Shown: in pieces, positions 8,684 to 18,202 of the stretch
Position numbering within the stretch: position 1 is the stretch's first letter
Layout: each line of letters begins with the position of its first letter
Assembly: GCF_031599675.1 (NCBI RefSeq)
Contig: NZ_CP134223.1
Span: 3,720,001-3,784,000 of the forward strand
Length of the DNA stretch: 64,000 bases
Origin: Paenibacillus pedocola
GTDB taxonomy: Bacteria; Bacillota; Bacilli; Paenibacillales; Paenibacillaceae
Direction of reading: 5' to 3'
Made by a program: the position numbers and the translations under genes
The notes under the pieces: model-generated
The model's database searches: none
Seen by the model: the letters and a program-made list of their open reading frames with translations, nothing else
What the model was told of the DNA's origin: nothing

Positions 8684-11600
8684 TTACTCAACGTATAGTT
8701 GATATTCCGCCAGCACTTTTTCCTTCGTTAGTACATTGTTGTAAATCTTCAACTCGTCGATTAAACCCTTATAAGGAGTATCCCAGTAATTCACACCCAA
8801 CGTGAAGATCCCATTATTATTCTTGAAAATATTTGGGAAGTCGATGCCTGAAAACTTCTCTTCGCCGTTGATATACAGCTTAACCGTTCCGTCATGGACT
8901 GTAAAAACAACATGCGTCCATTGATTTTCAGCGATTTTGAATCCGGCTTTTGCTTGATAGGCCGCATTCGCCCATAACACCGTTTCTTTATCAGCGAGCT
9001 GCGGTACAAGGCTGATCCAGCTGCTGTTTGAGCTAGCCCCAAAGAAGGCTGTCGTAAAGTTCGTCAGCTGCTCAGGATTCAGCCACACGGAGACGGAGTA
9101 GCTATTGCTGTTGATCAAGCCGTCAGGCAGGCGGATACCGGACAAGCCGTCCAATAATGCGGCTTGACCCGAAACTCCAGTTCCGTAGGTGATACTTCCA
9201 ACAGTTGTACTGTCGATTAGCGAACCTGTTACTCTGCCTTCACCGGCGAGCTGAAGGGAATCCTTCAAGTCCCCGTCAAAAGAGAATACGGCGACAAGCC
9301 CGTCCGTTACCTTTACTGTATAGCCGGCAGTTACACTGCTGCCATCTGTGGAAGCTGCGGTAATTACCGCTTCACCGACTGCCTTCGCGGTCACCACACC
9401 TGTTACTGAATCCACCTCTGCAATTTCCGGTGCGCTTGAGGTCCATGCCAGAGCCTGTTTTCCGGCATTCCCCGGAAGGATCACAGGCTGCGGTGTAAAG
9501 GTATTGCCTGTGGCTATACTTTTCTCAGTATCGGCAAATGAAATGGAACTCACCTTGACATTCGCATCAGGTTCACCGTTCACGAGCCAGCCGACGGCTT
9601 CCGGAGTCAGCGCTTTCTCATAAACCCGGAACTGATCGATCAGACCTTTATAAGGGATATCCCAATAATTGACGCCAAGTGCAAACACACTATCCGTTCC
9701 TTTGAAGACATCTGTATAGGATGTGCCCGAATATTTCAGTACTCCGTTCACATACAGCTTGACTGCTCCGGCATCATACGTGAACGTGATATGCGACCAC
9801 TTGCCGGCTTCAATCTGCAGACCGGTATCCGCGTCCAGCCAGGTATCACTGCCGAACCACATCCGCGTGGTGGCTGCACCATTGCCGTAAGGCAGAAGAC
9901 TTATCCATTGCGTTGAAGATTGGGCACCGAAAAACGCCGGTGTATAGGCTGTCAGCTGCTCCGGATTCAGCCACAGGCTGATTGTATACGCGTTGCTGCT
10001 GATCAGTCCGTCCGGCAGGCGGACGCCGGAGCTGCCATCCAGCTTAACGGCCTGGCCGACTTCCCCATCCACATAGCTTACTTTTCCATCTGTAGTGTTA
10101 ATCAGCTTGCCTGTGACTGCGCCTGCAGCCAGGCGGTCACCGCTCTCTGCCAGATTACCTTCAAAATCATATGCTGCAACCAGGCCGTCTTCGAGCTGAG
10201 TGCCGCTGAGCTGCACTACAACTACTGTAAAGGTCTTGGTTTCCGTCGCTTTGCCAAGTTTGATAGTGGCTGTAAGCTGCACCGATGCATTTCCGCTGCC
10301 CGCTGCCGGGCGTGTTACTTTACCGTCTGCTGCAACTACAGCTTCATTGGAAGAGGCCCAAGTGATAACCGCTCCATGTACACCGGAAACCGGCAGTTTC
10401 AGTTCCCGGTAGACCTTACTTGTATCGCCCAGAGTAAGGCTATTAGCCACATTTACGACCAGTTCTTCATCGCTCAGCAGCTCTATGGCACTGCCCCAGA
10501 CCGCTACGCCCTGGTCGGACATTGCTGTAAAGACCATAACATTGTCTTTCCGGGTTGAATCCCATTGCTTCACAAATACGCCTTTGTAAAGTCTCTGTAC
10601 AGTGCTGCCATTGTCCGTTTCGTCGATCAGCAGATGGGCATAATAATCACCTGTAAGTTCCCAAGTTCCGCTAACCGCTCCGCCAAGGGTACCGTCTTCA
10701 AGCAGCTCAACGTCAACTGTGGATTTAATCTTAGCCGAGGTGTCCTCGCCGTGATTGACAAACTGATACGCACCGACCACATCGGCCCGCTTAACCTTGG
10801 ACAGCGTCTCGCCGGAATAGCGGTGTGGTGCGACAACCGGCCAGGCATCTTCATTCATGAACATCTGGTGCACCCGCACCTCATGAGTTTCGCCGCGCAG
10901 CGGGAATCTCGTATGGAAGAAATTGAAGAACTTACCCTCTTCCTCGTCATAATATACTGAATTATGGCCTGAGGATACATAGCCGTACGTAGGGAAATCA
11001 GCCACTCCGTTCAGATTGCTGAACAGGAAGTTCCCCAGCAGTTTATTACCAATGGCCGAATGATCTTCATCGGTCGCCAGTACAGCATCTTGGCCTGTAG
11101 CATCCTTATATGGACCGTCCGGATTCACGGAACGGAACAGGCGCATATTGTAACCGCCGTCAGATGCAAGTCCGCCGTAAGTCACATACAGATAGTAATA
11201 GTCCGTATTCTTATCATAGACTACATATGGGCCTTCGCCCGATTTGAAATTACCGCCGGAAATTTTCGTTCCAAAATAACGGTCAATGATTCTGCCGTCT
11301 GCCGTCGTGCCGTCTTTTCCCGGATACTTCGGCTCGCCGGTAGCCGGATCTACTTCCAGCACAAAAATCCCGCCTGACCATGATCCATAGGTCATCCACA
11401 GCTTGCCGTCCTCGTCATAGAACAGGGTCGGATCAATCGCGTTGGTGTACATTTTATTGTTGTACGTTCCGTTCGTATTGAACCAGGCCGGATTCATGCC
11501 ATCCAGTGTCCCGTTGTCAATCAGCGCCTGAATGTTAGTATTGGTCCACTTCTTGTTGACCTTACTGTTGGCATCATAGGCTTCGCCTGCGGTGAATCCG

Positions 11601-13471
11601 GAATACAGCACAGTTCCGCCGTAGACGTATGGGCCTTCAATAGTCTGCGAAACGGCATAGCCGATAGCAGAGCGGATATAGGTGGAAGAGGTGCAATAAT
11701 ACATCATATAAGCGCCTTTGCTTCCATCCCCGTTCACATAATCCGCATTCCAGAACACATCGGGTGCCCAGACGGAGAAGCCGCCTTTGCTGTCCGAATC
11801 ATTCTCCCCGGCCCAGGCGAAGGATTCCGCCAGATTCGCGGACAGATCACCGAAGAGCGCGTTATCGGGTGTAGTGTAGCCGTTAGTGAAGGTGCTCCAG
11901 TTCATCAGATCCTTAGTTTTGGCTGCTGCAATATGCGAACCAAAGACATAATAGGTATCCCCGTCCTTTACGACCGATGGGTCATGCACGGATACGTTGC
12001 TGAACGCCGGCGCAGTCGCCTCCGGTGAAGGGAGCGGAGACGGAGAAACCGTTGGAGACGGTGCTGCTGTCGCACTTGGAGCGGCTGTTGCAGTCGGTGT
12101 CGCTGTCGCACTTGGAGCGGCTGTTGCAGTCGGTGCATCAGTCGGTACCGCAGTGGCGCCGCTGATTACTGCAGCCGTGGCTGTTGCCGTTGGCGCCGGT
12201 GTATCCAGCTTGATCAGGGAGCTGTACTTCTGGTCGTACGTCACCTTTCCGCTGCCTTGAACATTGATAGCTTCGCTCACATTTGGAATCAGATTGATGA
12301 TTTCTGTTCCGGCTTCCAAGCGGAGGCCTGCCTTGCGGTTCAGGGTCATTTCAGCAATTTTGCCTTTGCTTAAGTACAAGGTCGGCTCGCCGAGTGCGTT
12401 CATGATTACCGAGTCGAAACTGCCGCTCAGTTGAATGACTGCAGCCGTAGGCAGTGTCTGTTCCACAGTCACTTTACTGAAGCCTGCTCCGGTTGCCGCA
12501 GCATCTTCTTCAAGTTTGACACCCGACTGAACCTTTACATCTGTCACAGCACTGCTGCCTTTAGCCGCAATACGCAGCTTTCCGTTCTTTTTGTCTGCCA
12601 CTAAGACAGCAGCCGTTGAATTGTTCAGGACGACGCTGTTTTCCCCGCCGCCGGCCACCACGATTTTGCCCGCAACCTTAACATTATCGAGTGTAATATC
12701 ACCTTCAGCAATGCCCTCAGTGAGATACAGATTGCCCGCGATACTGGTGTTCTTGAGCTCTACTCCGGCAGCACCGATCACCACGTTCCGGGCATTTAGA
12801 CCGTTATAGCTGCCGCTTTTTAGAATGATTTGTCCGGACAGCTTGCTGATCATGCGCAGCGCTTCTGCTCTGGTTACCGAACGTAAGCCTTTGAAGCTGC
12901 CATCCCCATAACCGCTAAGGAAGCCGTCGCCCAGCAAGGAAAGCACGGCCTCCCTGCTCCACTCCGGAAGATCCGCAGCATCTTTAGGTGCGGCAGCAGT
13001 CGAAGAAGCATCTAACCGAAACAGCCGGTACAGCATTACAGCTGCTTCCTGGCGGCTTACGGTCTGGGCAGGACGAAATGTACCATCGCTGTAACCCGAC
13101 ACATACCCGGCAGAGACCGCTTTCATAATCTCACTATAATAAGTACTGCCTTCAGCAACATCACTAAAACTGCTTCCGCTCAGAGTTTGCAGATTGAATA
13201 CTCTGTTGACCAGTGAAACCCACTCTGCGCGGGTGATATTCTGATCCGGTTTATACAAGCCGTTCCCATATCCCGTGATTAGCCCGTTCTCTACCCATGA
13301 CTGAAAATCAGCCTCTGCCCAGTGTCCCTTATAGTCAGACACCGTGGTTTGGGTAAGCTGTCCCGTTTTGCCGGATTCGTTCGCCGTCCCGGAAGCCGCC
13401 ATCATCGGCGAAGGTACGAGCAGCAGCAGCGCAAGGAGCGAAGCCGTTAGCTTGCCAGTTGTTTTGTTCAA
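8684..13471 (-). CDS. SLH-anchored multimodular GH43 arabinanase-like protein
   Basis: This is a 1595-residue cell-surface protein starting at TTG with GGAGG ten bases upstream. In order: signal peptide (1-26); three SLH domains (about 45-95, 101-155, 164-215), which bind wall polysaccharide; a repetitive beta-rich region (about 220-415); a low-complexity Pro/Thr/Ala linker (about 424-488); a GH43 five-bladed propeller from about 490; a C-terminal accessory domain; an Ig-like domain (about 990-1085); a LamG-like domain; a Big2 Ig-like domain; and a second LamG domain (about 1390-1595). The GH43 catalytic triad is visible as Asp in VHDPSVV, Asp in AIDPTLFYD and Glu in SGEGPYVVYD. The two LamG copies are close duplicates. 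The most likely activity is endo-1,5-alpha-arabinanase; other GH43 activities remain possible. A cre-like site lies about 90 bases upstream. Confidence 0.92.
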   Translation of the reverse strand: MNKTTGKLTASLLALLLLVPSPMMAASGTANESGKTGQLTQTTVSDYKGHWAEADFQSWVENGLITGYGNGLYKPDQNITRAEWVSLVNRVFNLQTLSGSSFSDVAEGSTYYSEIMKAVSAGYVSGYSDGTFRPAQTVSRQEAAVMLYRLFRLDASSTAAAPKDAADLPEWSREAVLSLLGDGFLSGYGDGSFKGLRSVTRAEALRMISKLSGQIILKSGSYNGLNARNVVIGAAGVELKNTSIAGNLYLTEGIAEGDITLDNVKVAGKIVVAGGGENSVVLNNSTAAVLVADKKNGKLRIAAKGSSAVTDVKVQSGVKLEEDAAATGAGFSKVTVEQTLPTAAVIQLSGSFDSVIMNALGEPTLYLSKGKIAEMTLNRKAGLRLEAGTEIINLIPNVSEAINVQGSGKVTYDQKYSSLIKLDTPAPTATATAAVISGATAVPTDAPTATAAPSATATPTATAAPSATAAPSPTVSPSPLPSPEATAPAFSNVSVHDPSVVKDGDTYYVFGSHIAAAKTKDLMNWSTFTNGYTTPDNALFGDLSANLAESFAWAGENDSDSKGGFSVWAPDVFWNADYVNGDGSKGAYMMYYCTSSTYIRSAIGYAVSQTIEGPYVYGGTVLYSGFTAGEAYDANSKVNKKWTNTNIQALIDNGTLDGMNPAWFNTNGTYNNKMYTNAIDPTLFYDEDGKLWMTYGSWSGGIFVLEVDPATGEPKYPGKDGTTADGRIIDRYFGTKISGGNFKSGEGPYVVYDKNTDYYYLYVTYGGLASDGGYNMRLFRSVNPDGPYKDATGQDAVLATDEDHSAIGNKLLGNFLFSNLNGVADFPTYGYVSSGHNSVYYDEEEGKFFNFFHTRFPLRGETHEVRVHQMFMNEDAWPVVAPHRYSGETLSKVKRADVVGAYQFVNHGEDTSAKIKSTVDVELLEDGTLGGAVSGTWELTGDYYAHLLIDETDNGSTVQRLYKGVFVKQWDSTRKDNVMVFTAMSDQGVAVWGSAIELLSDEELVVNVANSLTLGDTSKVYRELKLPVSGVHGAVITWASSNEAVVAADGKVTRPAAGSGNASVQLTATIKLGKATETKTFTVVVVQLSGTQLEDGLVAAYDFEGNLAESGDRLAAGAVTGKLINTTDGKVSYVDGEVGQAVKLDGSSGVRLPDGLISSNAYTISLWLNPEQLTAYTPAFFGAQSSTQWISLLPYGNGAATTRMWFGSDTWLDADTGLQIEAGKWSHITFTYDAGAVKLYVNGVLKYSGTSYTDVFKGTDSVFALGVNYWDIPYKGLIDQFRVYEKALTPEAVGWLVNGEPDANVKVSSISFADTEKSIATGNTFTPQPVILPGNAGKQALAWTSSAPEIAEVDSVTGVVTAKAVGEAVITAASTDGSSVTAGYTVKVTDGLVAVFSFDGDLKDSLQLAGEGRVTGSLIDSTTVGSITYGTGVSGQAALLDGLSGIRLPDGLINSNSYSVSVWLNPEQLTNFTTAFFGASSNSSWISLVPQLADKETVLWANAAYQAKAGFKIAENQWTHVVFTVHDGTVKLYINGEEKFSGIDFPNIFKNNNGIFTLGVNYWDTPYKGLIDELKIYNNVLTKEKVLAEYQLYVE

Positions 13472-13560
13472 AATATAAGATCCTCCGTTTCTAAAGAGTA
13501 GTTTAAGAAGAAACTAAGCTGTAGTTCTGGTACGCAGCAGCCCCCTTTGCAACTCGGATA

Positions 13561-13576
13561 TAAAAACGCTTTCATT
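13561..13576 (-). promoter_or_regulatory. cre-like CcpA site ahead of the SLH-GH43 gene
   Basis: On the minus strand this reads ATGAAAGCGTTTTTA, a close match to the CcpA box pattern WTGNAANCGNWNNCW. It lies about 90 bases upstream of the SLH-GH43 start. Confidence 0.6.
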
Positions 13577-13591
13577 GAATAATTGAAAAAA

Positions 13592-13650
13592 TGTTCTCCA
13601 GCGAGTTTTGGTTTATTTTATATAAATACGAACCAATTATCGTGAGAACA
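13592..13650. repeat. Concentric inverted repeats upstream of the SLH-GH43 gene
   Basis: An outer pair TGTTCTC/GAGAACA (13592-13598, 13644-13650) and an inner pair TTGGTT/AACCAA (13608-13613, 13631-13636) share the same centre near 13621. The 13472-13809 stretch holds this element, the cre-like site and a terminator, and no gene that I can see. Confidence 0.5.
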
Positions 13651-13754
13651 GCTTGAACGGTTTTATTTTAATGGCATAATCAGCAATTAGTCAATTAGAA
13701 TTTTTTATTTAACTAAATCTTTTCATGTTTTTATTGATAATAATCGACAGCAAA

Positions 13755-13797
13755 CAAAAAAAGCATGAACTGATCATCAAGATCCGTTCCATGCTTA
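13755..13797 (-). terminator. Intrinsic terminator after the GNAT gene
   Basis: Arms AGCATGAAC and GTTCCATGCT pair with one bulged base. On the minus strand the hairpin is followed by seven Ts. Confidence 0.65.
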
Positions 13798-13809
13798 TTG
13801 TTAACCCTG

Positions 13810-14349
13810 CTATTCAAAAATCAGATACCAGTAAATTGCGGCTTCATTCGTCTGCGGATGCAAACCCTTGTAGAGAAAATAATCAACTCCGCCGATCACA
13901 AAACCGCAGCTTTCATAGAATTTGCATGCCCTGACGTTATTGTTTTGCGTTTCTAACATGAGGCCCTGCATACCGCCCGCCTCCGCCCATAGCTTGGTCT
14001 GCCCGATCAGCTGCCTGCCGATGCCGAATCCCCTATATTCGTTGTCTACTTTCAGACAATCTACAAAGCCGTATTTGTTCCAGTGTTTTTTCAACAAAAT
14101 CTGCCCCACAATGCTCTCACCCGCATAGGCCAAATAACACTTCTTATTGGGGTTCCCGATATATTCCGCGTAATCTCCGGCAGCCAGTTCTTCATAACTT
14201 TTCCGGTAACAGGCCAGCTCAGTAACTGTATATCCTATCTGCCCACCGTTAATAGTCAGGTTCAGCATCGAATCAATGGTAAAACTGCTGTCCATTTCTA
14301 TGCTCCGGGCTTGCTCCAAGTGTTTCAGTTCCCTGATCTGAATGTCCAT
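13810..14349 (-). CDS. GNAT-family N-acetyltransferase
   Basis: This 179-residue protein has the GNAT fold. Strand motifs include SIVGQILLKKHW, DCLKVDNEYRGFGIGRQLI (the acetyl-CoA loop, R-G-x-G-I-G) and LETQNNNVRACKFYESCGFVIGG. The acceptor is unknown; the N-terminal part resembles streptothricin-acetyltransferase-like GNATs (DIQIREL, DSSF, ELACYRKSYEE), but I would not assign resistance from this alone. It lies 27 bases downstream of the PadR-DUF4180 gene on the same strand and may be co-transcribed with it. The ribosome site is GGAGTGA. Confidence 0.85.
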   Translation of the reverse strand: MDIQIRELKHLEQARSIEMDSSFTIDSMLNLTINGGQIGYTVTELACYRKSYEELAAGDYAEYIGNPNKKCYLAYAGESIVGQILLKKHWNKYGFVDCLKVDNEYRGFGIGRQLIGQTKLWAEAGGMQGLMLETQNNNVRACKFYESCGFVIGGVDYFLYKGLHPQTNEAAIYWYLIFE

Positions 14350-14376
14350 AGGCTCACTCCATTAACAATTTCTATA

Positions 14377-15294
14377 TTACACTTGCAGCAGCCACGCTTC
14401 CGCATCAGCTTCCAGTGCGAACATTCTAAAGGCATTACCCTGGCTCAGCTCTGCCAGCAGCTCTTTGAATCTCCCCTTGTCCGCCTGATCCCTGTTAATA
14501 ATAGCAGCTGCTGTGATCCGGTAGTTGATGAATTTTTGCAATGCCGTTCCGGCCAGCCCCGTCCGCAGATTGTAAAAGTCCTCTGAGAGCACCTCTTCAT
14601 GAAGCAGCACTTTATAAATATTATGCTCCATGCAGACGCCGACCAGATCCAGAATATCCTGTTCTGTGCTGAGCTTGCCGTCCGTTAACCTGTAGTTAAT
14701 GTACTGCTGGTCTTCTTTGGTAATTACTTGAATATTCACAGCATCCACTTCCTTTTCATTTTCATGAATAATAGCCTCACGGATCTCTCCGATCCATTGC
14801 AGCTCGCTGGTGTAGGTAGAGAGGATATTGGCATCGATCATCCTCCAGATCAGTGCTTCCCGCGGGCTTCTGTCCGGTGCATAAACACCCTTTGCTGCCT
14901 TCCCCTGTTCCAGATGAATCAGTGAGCGGATTTCCTGCTCGTAGCCGGCAAGCATCCGAAGGATTTCATCCGTCTCCAGCCCGTTACACCAGGCTAGCTG
15001 GATGAGAAAGGTCTTCCGGACCTCCGGCTGCTCCGGGGAGGACAGCACCCAACGTCTGAGCTCCTGCTGCCCTGCAGCGGTTATTGTATAGATCTTCTTA
15101 GAAGGTGAGCTCTCCTGATGCTGGACTTCGTTCGTTACATACCCCTCGTTCAACAGCTCTACCAGCGCTTTGTAAATCTGGTTATTGTTGCCCGACCAGT
15201 ACATGAACGTGGATTCCTGGATAAGTTTCTTCAAGTCATAGCCGCTTAACGGCCTGCTACTCAGCAAGCCTAATATGGCATTGTTGATCGACAT
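14377..15294 (-). CDS. PadR-family regulator fused to a DUF4180 domain
   Basis: The N-terminal half is a PadR winged helix (AILGLLSSRPLSGYDLKKLI, then GNNNQIYKALVELLNEGYV) with the PadR C-terminal dimerisation helices (PEVRKTFLIQLAWCNG). The last 120 residues form a separate domain matching DUF4180 (KEDQQYINYRLTDGKLSTEQ to the C-terminus LEADAEAWLL). I chose the ATG at 15294 because GGAG lies nine bases upstream; an ATG two codons earlier sits too close. A 9-bp palindrome just upstream probably is its own operator. PadR proteins are repressors; the DUF4180 part may be a sensor, but its ligand is not known to me. Confidence 0.85.
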   Translation of the reverse strand: MSINNAILGLLSSRPLSGYDLKKLIQESTFMYWSGNNNQIYKALVELLNEGYVTNEVQHQESSPSKKIYTITAAGQQELRRWVLSSPEQPEVRKTFLIQLAWCNGLETDEILRMLAGYEQEIRSLIHLEQGKAAKGVYAPDRSPREALIWRMIDANILSTYTSELQWIGEIREAIIHENEKEVDAVNIQVITKEDQQYINYRLTDGKLSTEQDILDLVGVCMEHNIYKVLLHEEVLSEDFYNLRTGLAGTALQKFINYRITAAAIINRDQADKGRFKELLAELSQGNAFRMFALEADAEAWLLQV

Positions 15295-15318
15295 CTGCAT
15301 TCACTCCGATTGTTTTAT

Positions 15319-15340
15319 CATATGTTAACAGTAACATATG
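15319..15340. promoter_or_regulatory. Palindromic operator candidate of the PadR-DUF4180 gene
   Basis: CATATGTTA-N4-TAACATATG is a perfect inverted repeat of 9-bp arms starting 25 bases upstream of the PadR start. Its position suits autorepression. Confidence 0.55.
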
Positions 15341-15374
15341 TTATGCAGAGATTACAAATCATATTTCCGTACGC

Positions 15375-15419
15375 AAAAAGAGCTGTCCAGAATCTGTTGC
15401 GATTCACTGGAACAGCTCT
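15375..15419 (-). terminator. Intrinsic terminator after the rhamnosidase gene
   Basis: AGAGCTGT and ACAGCTCT arms, extended by a CCAG/CTGG pair, are followed by Ts on the minus strand. Confidence 0.7.
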
Positions 15420-15476
15420 AACTAAGATATTCTGCGTCTGCGTTTATAGTAATCTGACTTTGCTCATTCAACTACG

Positions 15477-18155
15477 TCAGTTCAGCAGATTGTATTTGAA
15501 CATGTAATTCCCTGACCCCAGCTTACATTCTACTCCGCCGCTTACCGCCTTCATCTCCAGGATCCCTGCCGCCTGTCCGGCGGTCAGCGCCTGCTCCTGC
15601 AGTCCCTCCAGCTGTGCTCCCGGTAGTACTGCCACTCCGCTGGCATTGGCCGGAATCGAAATCCCAATCTCCATCACGCCGTCTGCCGAACGTCTCCAGG
15701 AGGACGAGACTGGGCCATACATCGTCTCAACCGCAGCCTGTGCAAAATCCATGCCTGCGCCAGGCTGCGGCTTGATATGGATCACCTTGAACCCGGGCTC
15801 TGCTTCATCCGGTCCTATTCCAGCAACATAGCGGTACAGCCATTCACCGATCGCTCCGTAGGCATAATGGTTAAATGAATTCATGTCCGGGCTCCAAAAG
15901 CTGCCGTCCTCTTTGATCCCGTCCCAGTGCTCCCAGACCGTTGTTGCGCCTTTCGTCACCTGATACAGCCAGGACGGGTAATCCTGTTTAAAAAGCAGCT
16001 CATACGCAAGCTCCCCCTCCCCGCATTCACTGAGCACGGGATTCAGATACGGGGTACCGACAAAGCCGGTCGTCAGATGATTTCCTGCCTCCGCCAGCAG
16101 TCCGGTAAGCTTATGGACCGCCCGCTCCTTCGCCTCTCCATCAACGAGCCCGAAACGCAGCGCCAATACCTGTGCAGTCTGTGTCGGGACCGCAAGGCGC
16201 CCCGAAAGCGTAAGGAATTCGCTGCGGAAAGCCTCGGTAATTTTGCCATGCAGCTCCTGATAATAAGCAGCCTCCTCAGCCAAGTCCAGTACGGCTGCCG
16301 CTTTGGAAGTAAGCTCGACGGAATAGGCATAGAACGCGGTAGCCACGTAATCCCGGTCTGTAGCCCCCACATAGCTGTCCGGTTTGGAGTCAAGACCCAG
16401 CCAATCACCGAAATGAAATCCGGTATTCCACAAATACGGATTGTCTCCTTCCCCGTAAATATAGGCGACCCATTGTTTCATACTGGTGTACTGCTCGGCA
16501 AGCAGCCTCCGGTCACCATACATTTCGTAAATCGTCCACGGGACAATCGTTGCGGCATCCCCCCAGGCGGCAGAGGAGTGTTCAGTATCGCCCCAGCCTT
16601 CCGAGAACGTATCCGTGAGATTCGGAATATAGAACGGGATGCCTCCACCCGGCAGCTGGTCCGCTTTCAAATCCCTCAGCCATTTCGTGAAGAACGGTCC
16701 TGTATTCATTAGATAAGAAGCGGTACGGACAAACATCTGGGCGTCGCCGGTCCATCCCAACCGTTCATCCCGCTGCGGACAATCGGTGGGCACATCGAGG
16801 AAATTGCCCTTTTGGCCCCATAGGATATTATGATGCAGCTGATTCACGAGCGGATCGGAACATTCGAATTGGCCGGTGCGCTCCATGTCCGAGTGCAGTA
16901 CAATTCCTATGAAATCCCCCAGGCCGACGGATTCCGGGAACCCAGTAAGCTTCACATAACGGAACCCCTGGAACGTGAAATGCGGTTCATACGTCTCTGC
17001 CGCTCCTCCTTTTAGCGTATAAGAAATCAGCTGCTCGGCAGCACGGATATTATCACGGTAGAAGTTGCCCTCACGGTCCAGAATTTCCGCATGCTGAAGC
17101 TGAACCGTCCGGCCCCGTTCTCCCTGAACCGTAAACTTCAGCCAGCCGACCATATTCTGGCCCATGTCGAGGACAGTGTCACCGTGCGGTGTTGTAAGTA
17201 TGGCAATAGGCTGCAGCTTTTCGATCTTAGTAACCGGAACATTTTCCTGGGCGGTGATAATCTCCTTAGAATGTTGATGAAGCTCTACCGGATACCAGCC
17301 ATCCGGCGACGGGTCCATAATATCCCGCTCCAGGCGGGCATCATACCGTTCCCCCATATAAATCTCCGACATCCGTACAGCACTTTCCGCAGCCTGCCAC
17401 TGCGGGCCTGTAAGAAAACGTTCCTCTCTGCCGTCCTCATACCACAGGTGCATTTCTAGCAGCAGGGCAGCTACAGAACCGTAGATCTCTTTATCATGTT
17501 TATATCCCAGATAGCCTTTATACCATCCGTTTCCAATCAGTGCTCCCAGTGTATTCACACCTTCGTGCAGTTGACTAGTGACATCATAGGTCTGGTACTG
17601 CAGCCGCTTCCCATAACTCGTCCATCCTGGTGTGAAATAATGATCTCCCACCCGGCTGCCGTTCAGCTGCAATTCATATAATCCCAGTGCGGTAGCATAT
17701 ATTCTGGCCCTGACTACAGTCCCATTGACTTGTACGAATGTACGGAGCAGCGGACACACCTCAGAATCCTGAGCAAAACAAGCTGCTGGGGCGCTGATCC
17801 AATCCCCCTGCCACTCCCTTGCAGCCAGCAGACCCGTTTCAAAATAAGCCGTTTCTGCCGACCATTCTGACCCGATCCCTTCCTGATCCCATACCTTAAC
17901 ACGATAATAATACCGCGTTCGGGCCTCCAGCTTCAGCGTCTTCAATTCAACATGCACGGACTGTGCGGACTGCACTTTTGCAGAATCCCAGATGATCAGC
18001 TGGAAGTCAGCATCCCGGGCAAGCTGAATCCGGTAAGCCGATTGTGAACAGTTCCAGCCGCCGGAGCGGAGCTGCCAGCTGATTCTTGGTGCCGGCACAT
18101 CAAGGCCAAGCGGGTTTTCCTTATACTCGCAGCGGAGTTTAGTGACCCACAACAT
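15477..18155 (-). CDS. Alpha-L-rhamnosidase, GH78
   Basis: This 892-residue protein has no signal peptide, so is probably cytoplasmic. The N-terminal beta domains (KENPLGLDVPAPRISW opening) and the Bac_rhamnosid region precede the (alpha/alpha)6 catalytic barrel. GH78 hallmarks are visible: DVPTDCPQRDERLGWTGDAQ (general acid region) and TTVWEHWDGI (catalytic base region). The function is hydrolysis of terminal alpha-L-rhamnose from oligosaccharides or glycosides, for example from rhamnogalacturonan fragments. It is divergent from an AraC regulator. A -10 TATAAT, a cre-like box and a direct repeat lie between them. Start ATG with GGGAGGA upstream. Length and motifs are intact. Confidence 0.95.
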   Translation of the reverse strand: MLWVTKLRCEYKENPLGLDVPAPRISWQLRSGGWNCSQSAYRIQLARDADFQLIIWDSAKVQSAQSVHVELKTLKLEARTRYYYRVKVWDQEGIGSEWSAETAYFETGLLAAREWQGDWISAPAACFAQDSEVCPLLRTFVQVNGTVVRARIYATALGLYELQLNGSRVGDHYFTPGWTSYGKRLQYQTYDVTSQLHEGVNTLGALIGNGWYKGYLGYKHDKEIYGSVAALLLEMHLWYEDGREERFLTGPQWQAAESAVRMSEIYMGERYDARLERDIMDPSPDGWYPVELHQHSKEIITAQENVPVTKIEKLQPIAILTTPHGDTVLDMGQNMVGWLKFTVQGERGRTVQLQHAEILDREGNFYRDNIRAAEQLISYTLKGGAAETYEPHFTFQGFRYVKLTGFPESVGLGDFIGIVLHSDMERTGQFECSDPLVNQLHHNILWGQKGNFLDVPTDCPQRDERLGWTGDAQMFVRTASYLMNTGPFFTKWLRDLKADQLPGGGIPFYIPNLTDTFSEGWGDTEHSSAAWGDAATIVPWTIYEMYGDRRLLAEQYTSMKQWVAYIYGEGDNPYLWNTGFHFGDWLGLDSKPDSYVGATDRDYVATAFYAYSVELTSKAAAVLDLAEEAAYYQELHGKITEAFRSEFLTLSGRLAVPTQTAQVLALRFGLVDGEAKERAVHKLTGLLAEAGNHLTTGFVGTPYLNPVLSECGEGELAYELLFKQDYPSWLYQVTKGATTVWEHWDGIKEDGSFWSPDMNSFNHYAYGAIGEWLYRYVAGIGPDEAEPGFKVIHIKPQPGAGMDFAQAAVETMYGPVSSSWRRSADGVMEIGISIPANASGVAVLPGAQLEGLQEQALTAGQAAGILEMKAVSGGVECKLGSGNYMFKYNLLN

Positions 18156-18202
18156 AGGTATGATTCCTCCCTTATTAGCTATAAAACGATCTTTGCCTTA
18201 TA

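Noticed and set aside
12000..12200. Short tandem repeats that might look like a CRISPR or satellite
   Set aside because: They encode the Pro/Thr/Ala linker of the SLH-GH43 protein in frame; no spacer-repeat structure.
13810..14349. Streptothricin acetyltransferase (resistance gene) label for the GNAT protein
   Set aside because: Only general GNAT motifs with a weak resemblance to that group; substrate cannot be assigned.
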